From assembly GCA_001549895.1 (NCBI GenBank), contig AP014719.1, forward strand, positions 620,001 to 684,000: DNA of 64,000 bases, given 5' to 3'. The notes beneath the pieces are model-generated. The model searched no databases. It saw nothing but the letters and a program-made list of their open reading frames with translations, and was not told where the DNA came from. This document shows positions 17,543-28,395 of this stretch, in pieces (position 1 is the first letter of the stretch; each line of letters begins with the position of its first letter). A program made the translations under genes and the position numbers. The stretch is from Arthrobacter sp. Hiyo8. Lineage in GTDB: Bacteria > Actinomycetota > Actinomycetes > Actinomycetales > Micrococcaceae.

Positions 17543-18193
17543 ATGGAACAGGCCACCAAGACACGAGGGCGTTACGCCAAGACCGCGGAGCGGCGCGCGG
17601 CCGTCGCCCGGGCCGCGCTGGAGATCATCCGCAGGAAGGGGCACAAGGCCCTCACCACCGCGGAGGTCGCGTCGGCGGCGGGCATGAGCGAGACCGCGCT
17701 GATGTACCACTTCCCGACCCGCGACCACGTCCTGGTCGCGGCCATGGAGCTCGCCGACGAGGAGATCGGCTCGCGCATGACGGCCGAGTCCGTGGCGGCC
17801 GAGCTGGTCTCCGGTGACTGGGATCCCGCGGGAACGGCGCGCTTGGTGCTCACGGAGGGGAACACTGTCCGCCTCCTCCTCGCGCTAGGGGCAGATGCCC
17901 CGGACCCGGAGCACCCGGCACACTCGTACATGAAGAAGCACAACGAGAACGCCATCCTCGCCTTCGCTGCCGCCGTGAAACGGCGTCAGGCCGAAGGGCG
18001 TGCACGTCCTGGCCTCGACCCGATGGGCACGGGACGGCAGATGATGGCGCTCTGGAGCGGCCTACGGGCGCAGTGGCTCGTGGACCCCTCGTTCGATTTC
18101 GCCAACGAAGTCGCAGCGGCCTTCCGCGCCCTCACGGGCGAAGCAGCCATGGACACGAAGAAGAAGATCGAAGATCTCATCGCGACGATCTGA
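17543..18193 (+). CDS. TetR-family transcriptional regulator
   Basis: This is an intact TetR protein of 216 residues. The N-terminal part has [20 protein letters not shown] and the helix-turn-helix TTAEVASAAGMSETALMYHF, ending in PTRDHVLVAAM. The central domain is alanine-rich and belongs to no ligand class I recognise. It is followed after 79 nt by an SDR gene and then by the glycosidase island, all in the same direction. It may regulate that whole block, because no other local regulator of the glycosidases is present (inference). Confidence 0.9.
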   Translation: MEQATKTRGRYAKTAERRAAVARAALEIIRRKGHKALTTAEVASAAGMSETALMYHFPTRDHVLVAAMELADEEIGSRMTAESVAAELVSGDWDPAGTARLVLTEGNTVRLLLALGADAPDPEHPAHSYMKKHNENAILAFAAAVKRRQAEGRARPGLDPMGTGRQMMALWSGLRAQWLVDPSFDFANEVAAAFRALTGEAAMDTKKKIEDLIATI

Positions 18194-18272
18194 GCAACGC
18201 ACCGCAACACCTGTTCCCCGTGTCGCCGGCACGTGGACCCGCGATCAACTGCAACGACGCAAAGGAATCACT

Positions 18273-19023
18273 ATGACCGCTGAAGACCGGTTCGCCGGAA
18301 AGACCATCATCGTCACGGGCGCCGGCTCCGGCATCGGGCGAGCCACCGCCGTCCGGCTCGCCGAAGAGGGCGCCCGGCTCATCGTCTCCGATGTGGTCGC
18401 CGATCGGCTCGACGACCTCAAGACATCACTCCCCGGAGCGGACGTCAGGACCGTCGTCGGCGACGTCACCGACAGCCGAACGGTCGACGCGATCGCCGAT
18501 GCTTGCGAAGGCCGTCTCGACGGGCTGGCGAACATCGCGGGGATCATGGATGGTTTCCTTCCCGTCGGCGAGCTTGACGACGAGACGTGGGACAGGGTGA
18601 TACGCGTCAATGTCACGGCCCCGATGCGGCTGACGCGGGCCGCCCTGCCGCTCCTGATCGAGTCAGGAAGCGGTTCGATTGTGAACGTCGCCTCTGAAGC
18701 AGCCCTCCGCGGTTCCGCCGCAGGTGCCGCTTACACGGCATCGAAGCACGCGGTCATCGGACTGACCAAAAACACGGCATTCATGTACGGTCCCCAAGGC
18801 GTGCGGGCAACGCCGTGGCGCCCGGTGCGGTCGCCACGAACATCGAAGCAGCGGTCCTCAGCGAATTCGCCGCCAGCCGGATCTTCCCTGTGATGCAGGC
18901 CATCGGCTCCCCGTCGCGGAGGCGGAGAGGCTCGCCGCAGCGATCACCTGGCTGTTGAGCGAGGACTCACTCAACATCAATGGAGCCATCCTGCCCAGCG
19001 ACGGCGGTTGGTCAGCCGCCTAG
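18273..19023 (+). CDS. Short-chain dehydrogenase/reductase (two frame breaks)
   Basis: This is a classical SDR of about 250 residues after repair. VTGAGSGIGRATAVRLAEEG gives the NAD(P) site, LANIAGI the core strand, VNVASEAALRG the catalytic Ser region and YTASKHAVIGLTKN the YxxxK pair. The frame breaks near 18811, inside GVRANAVAPGAV, and near 18910 in a CCCC run, then ends INGAILPSDGGWSAA at the TAG at 19021-19023. ATG at 18273 has an AAGGA box. It lies between the TetR gene and the beta-glucosidase, suggesting oxidation or reduction of a sugar or an aglycone released by the glycosidases. Confidence 0.84.
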
Positions 19024-19251
19024 CCGGGCAATCAGCCCGGACTTAGTTTGAAACGATCCAAAGTGCGGCGCGGCAATCGCGTAAACACTTCCTGCGGTTC
19101 GGTGTGAAGCATCTCCCCAAATCCGTTGATAGCCCGAAAAAGTCGACGGCGGACCCGACGCTCCGCCCGCGGCTGCACCTCATCCACAGCTTCCGAAACC
19201 ACGAATCCAGAACCACGAATCCACGGCCGCGCCGCGGAGAAAGAGATGACA

Positions 19252-20462
19252 ATGAACAACTTCCCGCCCGGCTTCCTTTGGGGCGCCTCGACCGCACCTC
19301 ACCAGATCGAGGGCAATAACATCAACAGCGACTGGTGGCTCCAGGAGCAGACCGTCCCCGGCATGGAGCCAGCGGCGACGCCATCGACAGTTACCACCGG
19401 TACGCCGAGGACATGGAGCTGCTCGCCGATGCGGGCCTGACCGCGTACCGTTTCGGCATCGAATGGGCCCGGATCGAGCCGCTCCCTGGCCGTTTCTCCC
19501 GCGCCGAGCTCGCCCACTACCGCCGGATGATCGATACCGCCCTCGGACTCGGGCTCACCCCGGTCGTGACCCTGAACCATTTCACCACCCGCAGTGGTTC
19601 GCCGACGAGGGAGGATGGCTCGGCGAGAGGGCGATCGAACGGTTCGCCTCCTATGTCACCGAGGCCACCACGATCCTGGACGGCGTCCCCTGGGTCGTGA
19701 CGATGAACGAACCGAACATGCTCGCCATGATGGCGACCATGCGCCGGATGATGACGGCCGCCCCCGACGCCCAGCAGGATTGGCAGAGTCCTACGGTGGA
19801 TCAGGATCCCCGGCCCAGCTTTCCCGCCGGATACGCAGATCGGCGCCCGCCTGGTCGAGGCGCACCGGGCCGCCGCGACATCGTCCGCGCCCGCACGGAC
19901 GCCAAGGTCGGTTGGACGATCGCGAACCGGGCGTTCGTCGCACGCCCGGAGCCGAAGAGAAGAAACGGGAACTTGAATACGTCTGGGAGGACCTCTACCT
20001 CCACGGATCAGCCGGCGATGACTTCGTGGGCGTCCAGTCGTACTCCAGCCAATGGGTCAACGAAGACGGCATCGAACCGCACCCGGCCAGCCCGGAGAAC
20101 ACCCTGGTCGGTACCGCGTACCGTCCGGACGCGATCGGCATCGCGATCCGCCACACCGCCGAAGTCACCGGCGGGATCCCGATTCTCATCACCGAGAACG
20201 GCATCGCCACGGCCGATGATGAACGCCGCATCGCCTACACCGGCGAAGCGCTCCAGCACGTGTCCGAGGCCATCGCGGACGGCATCGATGTCCGCGGATA
20301 CCTGCACTGGACGCTTCTGGACAACTACGAGTGGGCCACTGGGAGCCCACCTTCGGACTCGTGAGCGTCGACCGGCAGACGTTCGTCCGCACCCCCAAGC
20401 CGAGCCTCGCCTGGCTCGGATCCGTCGCCCGGGCCGGCGCGCTCAGCGCCCTCGCCCACTGA
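19252..20462 (+). CDS. GH1 family beta-glucosidase (several frame breaks)
   Basis: This is a glycoside hydrolase family 1 enzyme of about 405 residues after repair. NFPPGFLWGASTAPHQIEGN is the N-terminal family signature, YRFGIEWARIEP follows, VVTMNEPNM holds the acid/base glutamate and ILITENGIAT the nucleophile glutamate. GYLHWTLLDNYEW marks the last strand. Frame breaks fall near 19370, 19590, 19840, 19955 and 20340. No signal peptide and no phosphate-binding signature are seen, so it should be a cytoplasmic hydrolase of unphosphorylated beta-glucosides, unlike the PTS-linked enzyme at 33257. It heads the glycosidase block; stop TGA at 20460-20462. Confidence 0.84.
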
Positions 20463-20480
20463 CCCTCAAGGAGTTCTTCG

Positions 20481-22355
20481 ATGCTGAAGCCCCTGGCAAC
20501 CGCCACCCGTGAACTCGTCAACCTCGACGGCCTGTGGCTGTTCGGCCTCGACGGCACGCTCGGCCCGGAGCCGTGGAAGTCACGGCTCGAAACCCGATTG
20601 GAAGCGGCCGTCCCGGCCAGCTACAACGACCTGTTCGCCGAGCAGAAGATCCGCGACCATGTCGGCCTGGCCTGGTACCAACGCACGGTCCGCGTCCCCC
20701 GCGGCTGGTCGGACCAGCGCATTGTGCTCCGTTTCGACGCCGCAACCCACGCCGCTGCCGTCTACGTCGATGACACCCTGGTTGCGGAGCACGTCGGCGG
20801 ATACACGCCCTTCGAAGCGGACCTGACCGGGCTCATTGCCCCGGGACGGAATTCCGCCTCACCGTCGCCGTCGACAACCGGCTCACCAACATCACCATCC
20901 CGCCCGGGAAGCTGACCGTCGGCGCCGACGGGCAGGAACGGCAGACGTACTTCCACGACTTCTACAACTACGCCGGCCTTGCCCGCTCCGTCTGGCTCTA
21001 CAGCACCCCCGGTCGCACCTCACCGATATAACGGTGACCACGGACGTCGTCGACGGCGGCACCGGGCTGGTGAGCTACCGACTGGCTACCAGCGAACCGG
21101 CCCCCGCGAGTGTGCGGCTCATCGACGAGACAGGGAACACGGTCGCGTCAGGCGAAGGTCACTCCGGCACCCTGCGGGTCGAGGACGCCGTGCTGTGGAG
21201 GCCGGGAGCAGCATACCTCTACCGCCTGGAGGTCGAGATCCATGACGGGTGGCACGTCGTCGATGCCTACGAACTCCCGTCGGGATCCGCACGGTCGCCG
21301 TCCAGGGCGAACAGTTCCTCATCAACGGCGAGCCGTTCTACTTCACCGGCTTCGGCAAGCACGAGGACACCGCCATCCGCGGCAAAGGCCACGACAACGC
21401 CTACCTCGTCCACGACTTCCGCCTCCTTGACTGGACCGGCGCAAACTCTTTCCGCACCTCCCACTACCCCTACGCCGAGGAAGTCATCGAGTTCGCGGAC
21501 CGGCACGGGATCGTGGTCATCGACGAGACCGCCGCCGTCGGACTCAACCTCGCCGTGGAGGCCGGACTGACGGGACAGCCGCCCCGGCCCACGTTCTCCC
21601 CGGAGACAATCAACGACCAGACCCAGGCCGCGCACGCCCAGCATCTACGTGAGCTCATCGACCGGGACAAGAACCACCCAGCGTCGTCATGTGGTGCGTC
21701 GCCAACGAACCCTCCTCCAACGAGGACGGGGCAAGGGAATACTTCGAACCGCTCATCAAGCTCACCCGGGAGCTCGACCCGACGCGCCCGGTGACCACGA
21801 CGGCGGTCATCTTCGCCACGAGCGAGAACGACCGCCTCGCGGACCTCGTCGACGTCATCTCCCTCAACCGCTACTACGGCTGGTATGTCGCCACCGGCGA
21901 TCTCGAGACCGCCGAGAAGCTCCTCGAGGCCGATCTGCGCGGCTGGGCCGCGAAGCACGGCAAGCCCATCATGATGAGCGAATACGGCGCCGACACCATC
22001 GCCGGCCTCCACTCCGTCCTGGACACCCCGTGGACGGAGGAATTCCAAGCAGGCTTCCTCGCCATGAACCACCGTGTCTTTGACCGGATCCCGTCATTCG
22101 TCGGAGAACACGTCTGGAACTTCGCCGACTTCGGCACCGGCCCCGCGATCCACCGTGTGGACGGGAACAAGAAGGCGTCTTCACCCGGGACCGCAGGCCA
22201 AGACCGCCGCGTTCGCGCTCCGCGAGCGATGGACGGGACTCCACGGCCGCAAGCCAGGCTCAATCACCGCACAAAACGGGCAGCACCAAACCGCGGCACC
22301 TGATTTCACCCAGGAACCGGCGCTGTCCATGCCCGCAGGCGCCCAGCGCTCATAG
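20481..22355 (+). CDS. GH2 family beta-glucuronidase-like hydrolase (several frame breaks)
   Basis: This is a glycoside hydrolase family 2 enzyme of about 625 residues after repair. The N-terminal sugar-binding domain includes [13 protein letters not shown] and [20 protein letters not shown]. The immunoglobulin-like middle domain is followed by the TIM barrel with [13 protein letters not shown] and [14 protein letters not shown], a WCVANEPSS acid/base motif and a MMSEYGAD nucleophile motif. The FGKHED and SEYGAD forms match UidA-type beta-glucuronidases better than LacZ. Frame breaks lie near 20850, 21015, 21290, 21680 and 22175. There is no signal peptide. It lies 19 nt after the GH1 gene with an AAGGAG box, so both are cotranscribed. 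Confidence 0.84.
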
Positions 22356-22471
22356 CAGCCACAAGCTCACCGTGGGGGCGGCATCGCCGCCGCCCCCACC
22401 CCACCAGTCACCAATCCCTGCCGCAGCAATAAAATACGTCGCGCACATCGTACCCAGACAAAGGAGTCATC

Positions 22472-23815
22472 ATGGTCAAGCCCAGCTACGGGGACCTACC
22501 ACCCAAAGAAGCGGAATCCGCGGTCCTCACGGACGCGGGTTCCCGGCAAGGACCCCCGCCGGTATCCCCGACATCGAGGCGCCGGCGCTGAAGAAGGCCA
22601 GTGCCAGCTACCTGACGCTGATATCGTTGGCGAATTTCGGCGTCGCGATGGCGTTCATCGTCCCGATGTCCTACTCACTTGCCGTCCGCATCTCCCAGCT
22701 CGCCCCGGGCCACGAAGAGCTGCTCGGCTACGTCACCGGAACGGCACAGTTCATCTCCATCGCCGCCAGTCCCCTCGTCGGCGTCTGGAGCGACCGTTTT
22801 CGCTCCCGCCTCGGCCGCCGCACCCCTTTCATGATCGGCGGAGCCCTCCTCGGCATCCTCGGACTCCTCGGCATCTCCCTGGCACCCAGCGTGCTCCTCA
22901 TCGGCCTCGGCTGGGTCTTCGGACTCTTCGGCTGGGCGGCCGCGGCCAGGCCATCCTGAACCTGCAGGCCGACCGGATTCCCGAGGAACAGCGCGGCAAG
23001 ATTTCGGCGTTCAGCGGGCTGTCGGCCCAAATCGCCCCGTCCTCGGAATCGGCATCGCCTACGCCGTCTCCTCCAGCACCCTGCTCGTCTTCCTTGTCCC
23101 CGGCCTCGTGGGTCTTGCACTGGTGGCTCTCTTCTCGCTCGTCAAGCGCGAAGGCAGCTCCGTGGGCCTCGTCCACAACAGCACCGTCACCGTCAAGGCC
23201 CTCCTGACCAGCTACACCTTCAGCCCCGCAAGCACCCGGACTTCGGCTGGAACTGGCTGGGCCGCTTCATCTTCTTCATGGGCCTTTACTTCAACACCAC
23301 CTTCGGCAGCTTCTTCTACGCCCAGCGCCTGGCCTTCCCATCAAGGAAGTCGCCGGAACCGTCGCCCTGATCGGCATGCTCGGCATCGTCGCCGCCACCG
23401 CAGGCGCCCTCACCGGCGGGTTCCTCTCCGACAAGCTCCGTCGACGCAGGCTGTTCGCTTTTCTCGGCGGCCTGCTCTTCCTCGCCGGCGGCATCACCGA
23501 AGCCTACGCCCATTCCTTCATCACCCTGCTCGTCGGCGCACTCATCATGCAGTGCGCGATCGCCCTCTTCAGCGCGGTGGACCAAGCCATCATCTTCGCC
23601 GTACTACCGGACCGGGCACAGGCCGGACGCTACCTCGCCGTCGTCGGATTCGCACAACGGATCCCCAGCGCAATAGCACCCCTCCTGGCGCCCTTCATCA
23701 TCGTCCTGGGGGCGGCCGGGCCGAGAAGAACTACACCGCCCTCTACCTCACCGGCGCCGCGCTGGCTCTCCTGGGAAGCCTCATCATCTTCCTGAAGATC
23801 AAATCCGTGCGCTGA
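22472..23815 (+). CDS. MFS glycoside transporter (several frame breaks)
   Basis: This is a major facilitator of about 450 residues after repair with twelve hydrophobic segments. The motif RFRSRLGRRTPFMIGGALLG between helices 2 and 3 resembles the sugar/sucrose-type MFS and glycoside carriers. LVGALIMQCAIALFSAVDQA and LYLTGAALALLGSLIIFLKI lie near the C-terminus. Breaks occur near 22555, 22945, 23037, 23227, 23331 and 23718, each mended by one G or C. The start ATG at 22472 has AAGGAG. It sits between beta-glucuronidase and alpha-rhamnosidase genes, so it probably imports intact glycosides for cytoplasmic hydrolysis (inference). Confidence 0.82.
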
Positions 23816-23865
23816 GCAACGACCTGCCACCCAAAATGCCAACCGACAAGAGAGCTGAAACACCC

Positions 23866-26337
23866 ATGGGCAACACGCTCATCACCCCGCCGGACCTGGC
23901 GCCGGCCCCCGCCGGAACAGCGCTCGTCAAATGGACGGCCGCCTGGATCTCGCCGGCCGAGTCCGAACCAACTGCCGGCCAGGACGAGCGCGGGGCCTAC
24001 ATCCTCCGCAGGTCATTCGACCTTCCCGCCCGTCCCGCCGCAGCCACGCTCTACGCAACCGCCCTTGGCGTCTACGAGGTGTTCCTCAACGGCATCCGGG
24101 TGGGAGACATCGAACTGGCACCCGGTTCCACCAGCTACGACGAAACCCTGTACGCCCAGAAATATGACGTCGCGGACCTCCTCATCCCCGGTGGCAACCG
24201 GATCGACGTCGTCCTCTCCGACGGCTGGTTCCGCGGCAGGAACAGCGGCGCCCAGCGCCGGAACGTCTGGGGCAACACCACCGCCGCCCTCGCCCAACTC
24301 GAAATCGACCTCGGATCCGGTGCGGGAATGACCCTGGGGACCGACCGGGACTGGATCACCCTGCCCAGCCCCATCGTGCGGGCGGACCTCATGACGGGTC
24401 AGACCACTGACTTCCGCATCGATCCGGACCGCGCCGAACCCGGCCCGGTCCGGGTCGGCGTCGTCACGTCACCTACCCTTCCCGGTCACCGGCCCCGCCC
24501 GTGCGCCGCGTCGAGGAACGCAAGCCGGCGGCCCTGACCCGGCTTCGGGACGGGGTCTCGATCCTCGACGCCGGCCAAAACCTCTCCGGATGGGTCAGGC
24601 TCACCAGCTTGGGGCCCGAAGGAACGGAGACGGTGCTCGAGTTCGGCGAGCACCTCGACGCCGGCGGCGACCTGACGACCACCCACCTGAACATGAAAAC
24701 ACCACAAGGCGGGCTGCTCGAATTCCGCCAGACCGACCGCGTCATCGCCGGGTTGGCCCGGCATCTTCGAACCGCGGCACACAGTCCACGGCTTCCGCTA
24801 TGTCCGCGTGTCGCACCCTGGACGCGAGCTCTCCATCGATGACTTCACGGTCGTCGTCGTCCACTCGGACCTCGCACGCCGCGCGTGGTTCACGTGCAGC
24901 GACCCGGACCTGGAACGACTCCACGAAGCGGCCTCTGGAGCTTCCGCAGCAACATCGTGGACGTCCCACCGACTGCCCCACCCGCGAACGCTCCGGATGG
25001 ACCGGCGACTACCAAGTCTTCGCCCCCACCGCCGCCATGCTCTACGACGTCCACGGCTTCTCCCGCAAATGGCTCCAGTCCGTGCGCGATGACCAGTGCG
25101 AGGACGGGCTCCCCGCAGCCTTCTCCCCCGACTCGGCACGGATCCGGCACCATCCCGGCAACCCCTCGCGCGTCATGGGCGGATCCGCCGGCTGGGGCGA
25201 TGCCACAGTGCTCGTCCCCTGGGCCATCTACGAAGCGTACGGAGACACGGAGCTTCTCGCGGAAAGCTGGGACTCGATGACCCGCTGGGTCGACTACGCG
25301 CTCCATCTCGCCAAGACGGCCGCCACCCGTCCCGGATCGCCCGCCCAGAGACACCGCTCCCCCACGAGCAGTACATCTGGGATGCCCCCTTCCACTACGG
25401 AGAATGGCTCGAGCCCAAACGCCGCCGGGCAGACGGGTCCCTCATCGACCCCATGGCCGAAAATCCCTACGCCTACATGAGCGCGGACCGTGGCGAGGTC
25501 GGCACCGCCTTCCTGTACCGCACCACCAAGACACTCAGCCGGATCGCCGGAATTCTCGGCCATACCGAGGCGGCCGAGCGGTACCGAAGGGTCGCTGAAA
25601 GTGTCAGGGAGGCGTGGCAGACCGAGTTCCTCACACCCGAGGGGCACACCCGCGAAGACACCCAGGCAGCCTACGTCCGGGCCCTGGCCTTCGGCCTCGT
25701 CCCCGAGCCTACGCGTTCTGCGACAGTCGAGCGACTTGTCCAGCTCATCCACGACGCCGGCGACAGGCTCGGCACCGGATTCCTCTCCAGTGGCCTGCTG
25801 CTCCCCGTCCTCGCGGACAACGGCTACACAGACCTCGCTTTCAGTCTGCTGCTCCGCCGCGGAACCCCGTCGTGGCTGGGAATGCTCGATCGTGGAGCCA
25901 CCACCGTCTGGGAGGACTGGGAAGGCGTCGATGAACACGGGATCGCGCACGAATCGCTCAACCACTACAGCAAGGGAGCCGTTATCCGCTTCCTCCACGA
26001 ATACCTCGTAGGCCTCCGACAAGCCGCCGGCTCAGCCAGGTGGGAGCGCTTCGACATCGAGCCCCACCCCGGCGGAGGCATCACCTCAGCCAGCTTCCGC
26101 TTCATGTCACCCCAAGGCCGGATCCAGGTCGCCTGGGAGATCGCAAACGAGGAGCTCCGCATCGATTTCACCGTGCCCGAAGGGAGCTCAGCGCACCTCA
26201 CCCTGCCAGATGGCACAAGCACGCCCTACCCTCCCGGAACACACTTCGCATTCTGCCCCGCTCGGATGAGCGCTATCAGGTGGTCACACGATCAATCTGT
26301 TGCCGGCGGGCACAGAGGCCGCCAACCGGGCGTTTAG
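23866..26337 (+). CDS. GH78 alpha-L-rhamnosidase (several frame breaks)
   Basis: This is a glycoside hydrolase family 78 enzyme of about 825 residues after repair. The N-terminal beta domain has RGAYILRRSFDLPA and GVYEVFLNGIRVGDIELAPG. The (alpha/alpha)6 barrel begins at the hallmark motif DCPTRERSGWTGD, where the catalytic acid lies, and contains ATTVWEDWEG and ESLNHYSKGAV. Breaks fall near 24470-24500, 24765, 24940-24970 and 25335. The start ATG at 23866 is preferred to one 30 nt upstream only by family length. With no signal peptide it should work in the cytoplasm on rhamnosides brought in by the preceding MFS carrier. Together with GH1 it could strip rutinose- or neohesperidose-type sugars from plant glycosides. 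Confidence 0.85.
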
Positions 26338-26588
26338 CGCGGTGCTCCTGATAGATCGAGGCTAAAGTCCTCCAGGCAACTCGGAAAACCCTTCGGTCCG
26401 CTCCGTCGTCGAACGAGCCGAACTCGCCCTCGAGAGGCGATCAGGCGCACGCCTCCCGCACTATGCTCGCCGCCGAAAGTCCACGACGCCCGGGCCTCAT
26501 GCCGCCACGACCCAGCCATGAAGAGCCAGAAGTATCTTCGCTGTTTGCCATTCTGATGCCCGATCTGGGATGTGGTTGAACGCTGTCG

Positions 26589-26705
26589 TCAGCGGGCCGC
26601 GGTGCCCTCTGTGTAGTCGTCATCGCTTTGGACCCAGGAGAATAGCCTGCGGAGCTCGCGGCCGGTGGCCTCGATCGGGTGTGACTCGGAAACACTGGGA
26701 CGTGC
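26589..26705 (-). pseudogene. ilvC: ilvC (ketol-acid reductoisomerase) 3' remnant
   Basis: The reverse strand reads SESHPIEATGRELRRLFSW, then a short variable stretch and DDDYTEGTAAR before the stop at 26589. HPIExTGxELRxxFSW followed by DEDYTEGTxAR is the C-terminus of ketol-acid reductoisomerase. Only about 38 codons remain; the Rossmann and catalytic knotted domains are absent. Upstream of it the frame has unrelated sequence. It is a 3'-end duplication or scar, probably left by recombination. The bases 26338-26588, between it and the rhamnosidase stop, show no gene I can support. Confidence 0.72.
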
Positions 26706-26852
26706 CGAAAACATGCCGAGTACGGCCCGGTCCGGCCCCGGTACGGCCCAGTCCGACAGCCAAAGTGTGCACATTGTGCACACGCCGCTTTTTCACGGAG
26801 ACGAATGTCCGCTATGGCAACTGCGGCCTGTCCGACCAGCCGGACAACCGCC

Positions 26853-27294
26853 TCAATCGTCCTGTCCTCCCCCTTGCGACATCCAGTAATCGTTGATCGC
26901 CTGAACGGCCTGCTCCTTCGTCATCCGGGCAACATCTCGTTCATTCAGTCCAACGGTGTGGGTGAGTTGCCAGACCAGCGCCAGGGGAATAGCCAAAGCG
27001 GGAGGGGATGCCATTCCGCGGGCAGGCAAGGCACCGTCATCGACGCATGCCCAAAACTCATCCTCACTGACCTCGAGCTGGTCTTGGAGAATATGGTTCC
27101 AGATCGAACTCGAATACGTGGTGCGATCCACCGGGCGGGAAATCCTGGTCCGCAAGATCCGTCCGTCTTGCAGACTCAACCGGTAAGTCGCGTGATGGCG
27201 CACTGGTTTCCCGCGGGCATTCGTCACCAACTCCCAGCGCTCGGTTAGACAGAACTTCTCATGATCGTCCGTCCGCCCACGCGTCGGACGCTCA
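26853..27294 (-). CDS. Toxin-like small protein of a putative TA pair
   Basis: This is a protein of about 146 residues. The core is FCLTERWELVTNARGKPVRH, then TYRLSLQDGRILRTRISRPV and a YSSSIWNHILQDQLEVSEDE segment. I do not recognise it as a named toxin, but such proteins are found in actinobacteria beside small regulators as translation-inhibitor-like toxins. It follows an antitoxin-like gene with an ATGA overlap at 27294-27291. That ATG frame and the main frame are joined only if one base is added near 27265, matching the window-wide pattern. The C-terminal part (NERDVARMTKEQAVQAINDY) is helical and could bind the partner. Function is inferred from size and context. Confidence 0.55.
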
Positions 27295-27737
27295 TGCCAC
27301 CGAGCCGGTGAGCCAGGCGGCCAATTGCTGATCGGTGCACAGATCAATGAGCTGAACCAAGGCCCAGTTCTCGCGGTGATTGGGCGCCGCGTGCAAATGA
27401 TCCTCCCAATCCTCCGCGTAGTCCCGCAAAGCATCGACGAAGTCCGCCAACGCTTCACCCAGTTCCGTGGCCTCAGCGGCAAAAGGCTGCCCCGGCATGA
27501 AGACAGCCCATGCTCCGTCCTCGTTCACGACCTGGACATTGGCGACGACCGTCAATTCCAGATAACGGCGCAAGCTCTCTCCATTGACGACGGCGGCCGT
27601 GGCCGGTCGGGCCGCCGTATCGTGGACAGCCCTCCCCGCTCGCTGGCATCGAGGATCGTCTTCAACGAATCCCGTGCTTGGGTAAACCCGTAGACGTGTC
27701 CACCGACTGTCTCATGTGTGGGGTGCTCATATATCAA
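27292..27737 (-). CDS. Phd-like antitoxin of a putative TA pair (one frame break)
   Basis: This is a protein of about 149 residues after repair. The N-terminus, VYGFTQARDSLKTILDASER followed by GGLSTIRRPDRP, has the layout of Phd/YefM antitoxins (short DNA-binding alpha/beta fold ending in a GxxxxIxR stretch). The C-terminal half is acidic: LGEALADFVDALRDYAEDWE and DLCTDQQLAAWL. The frame breaks near 27570 in a CGGCCACGGCC stretch. The only in-frame start is a TTG at 27737, right after an upstream TGA, preceded by three tandem 9-bp repeats. It overlaps the toxin-like gene (ATGA), the typical antitoxin-first arrangement. The pair assignment is inference from fold and order. Confidence 0.6.
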
Positions 27738-27747
27738 TCATCCGCAC

Positions 27748-27774
27748 GTACATCAGGTACGTCAAGTACGTCCA
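27748..27774. promoter_or_regulatory. Three tandem 9-bp repeats upstream of the antitoxin-like gene
   Basis: GTACATCAG, GTACGTCAA and GTACGTCCA lie head to tail 11 nt upstream of the TTG start of the antitoxin-like gene. The conserved core is GTACRTC. Position and spacing suggest autoregulatory binding sites for the TA complex. Confidence 0.55.
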
Positions 27775-27867
27775 CGTCGCTTTCCGTTACGTGGTCGTCA
27801 CGGGGACCATTGGTGGGCTGATGCTGTCGCAAAATCACCGAAGACTGTCCCTGCGGGGATGACGACG

Positions 27868-28395
27868 TCACGCGCTTGGCAGTTTCCGCGGATCAGGGAA
27901 CCCGAGCGAGACGTACCCCGGCGACCGCTTGTTCAGGGAAGCTGCCAGGACCGACCGGAGTGGACTCATCATGGTAGTCGTGAACGGTCGCCACCGTCTT
28001 CCCTGGGTATGGTCGGATGATTCGGCCGGCGTATTGGACCAACCTGCCCCTGAAGGAAATGGGCGCCGCAAGGAACAAGGTATCCAGCTTCGGACAATCA
28101 AAGCCCTCGCCAATGTAGGAGCCGGTTCCCAACACCAGCAGCGGCTCTGAGTCATCGGAGTTCAAAAGAAGGTCGACGGCGGCTTGTCGCTCCTTCGCCT
28201 TCATTGCCCCACTGAAGACCACCGGCTTCAGACCATTCGCCTCGAACCGGGACCTGAAGGAATCAAGATGGGTTTTCCAGGTGGTCAGCAAAAGAATTCG
28301 CGAGTTCTGTTCGTAAGCCACCATAACGTCGTCGTAAATTTGGTGCAGGCGATCCTCGTTGGCAATCAAGTCCTTGTAGATGGCGGAAATCCCGC
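27868..28395 (-). pseudogene. DEAD/DEAH-type helicase, C-terminal remnant
   Basis: This is the second RecA domain of a superfamily 2 helicase. SRILLLTTWKTHLDSFRSRF and LKPVVFSGAMKAKERQAAVD are followed by LLVLGTGSYIGEGFDCPKLD (motif V region) and LVQYAGRIIRPYPGK (motif VI, QxxGRxxRP). A frame change near 27950 leads to SPGYVSLGFPDPRK and the stop at 27868. The first RecA domain, with Walker A and DExx, is missing because the sequence upstream of about 28395 belongs to a GntR gene on the other strand. The ending resembles helicases of TOTE-type or restriction-linked defence loci, but the N-terminal context that would prove this is lost. Confidence 0.72.
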
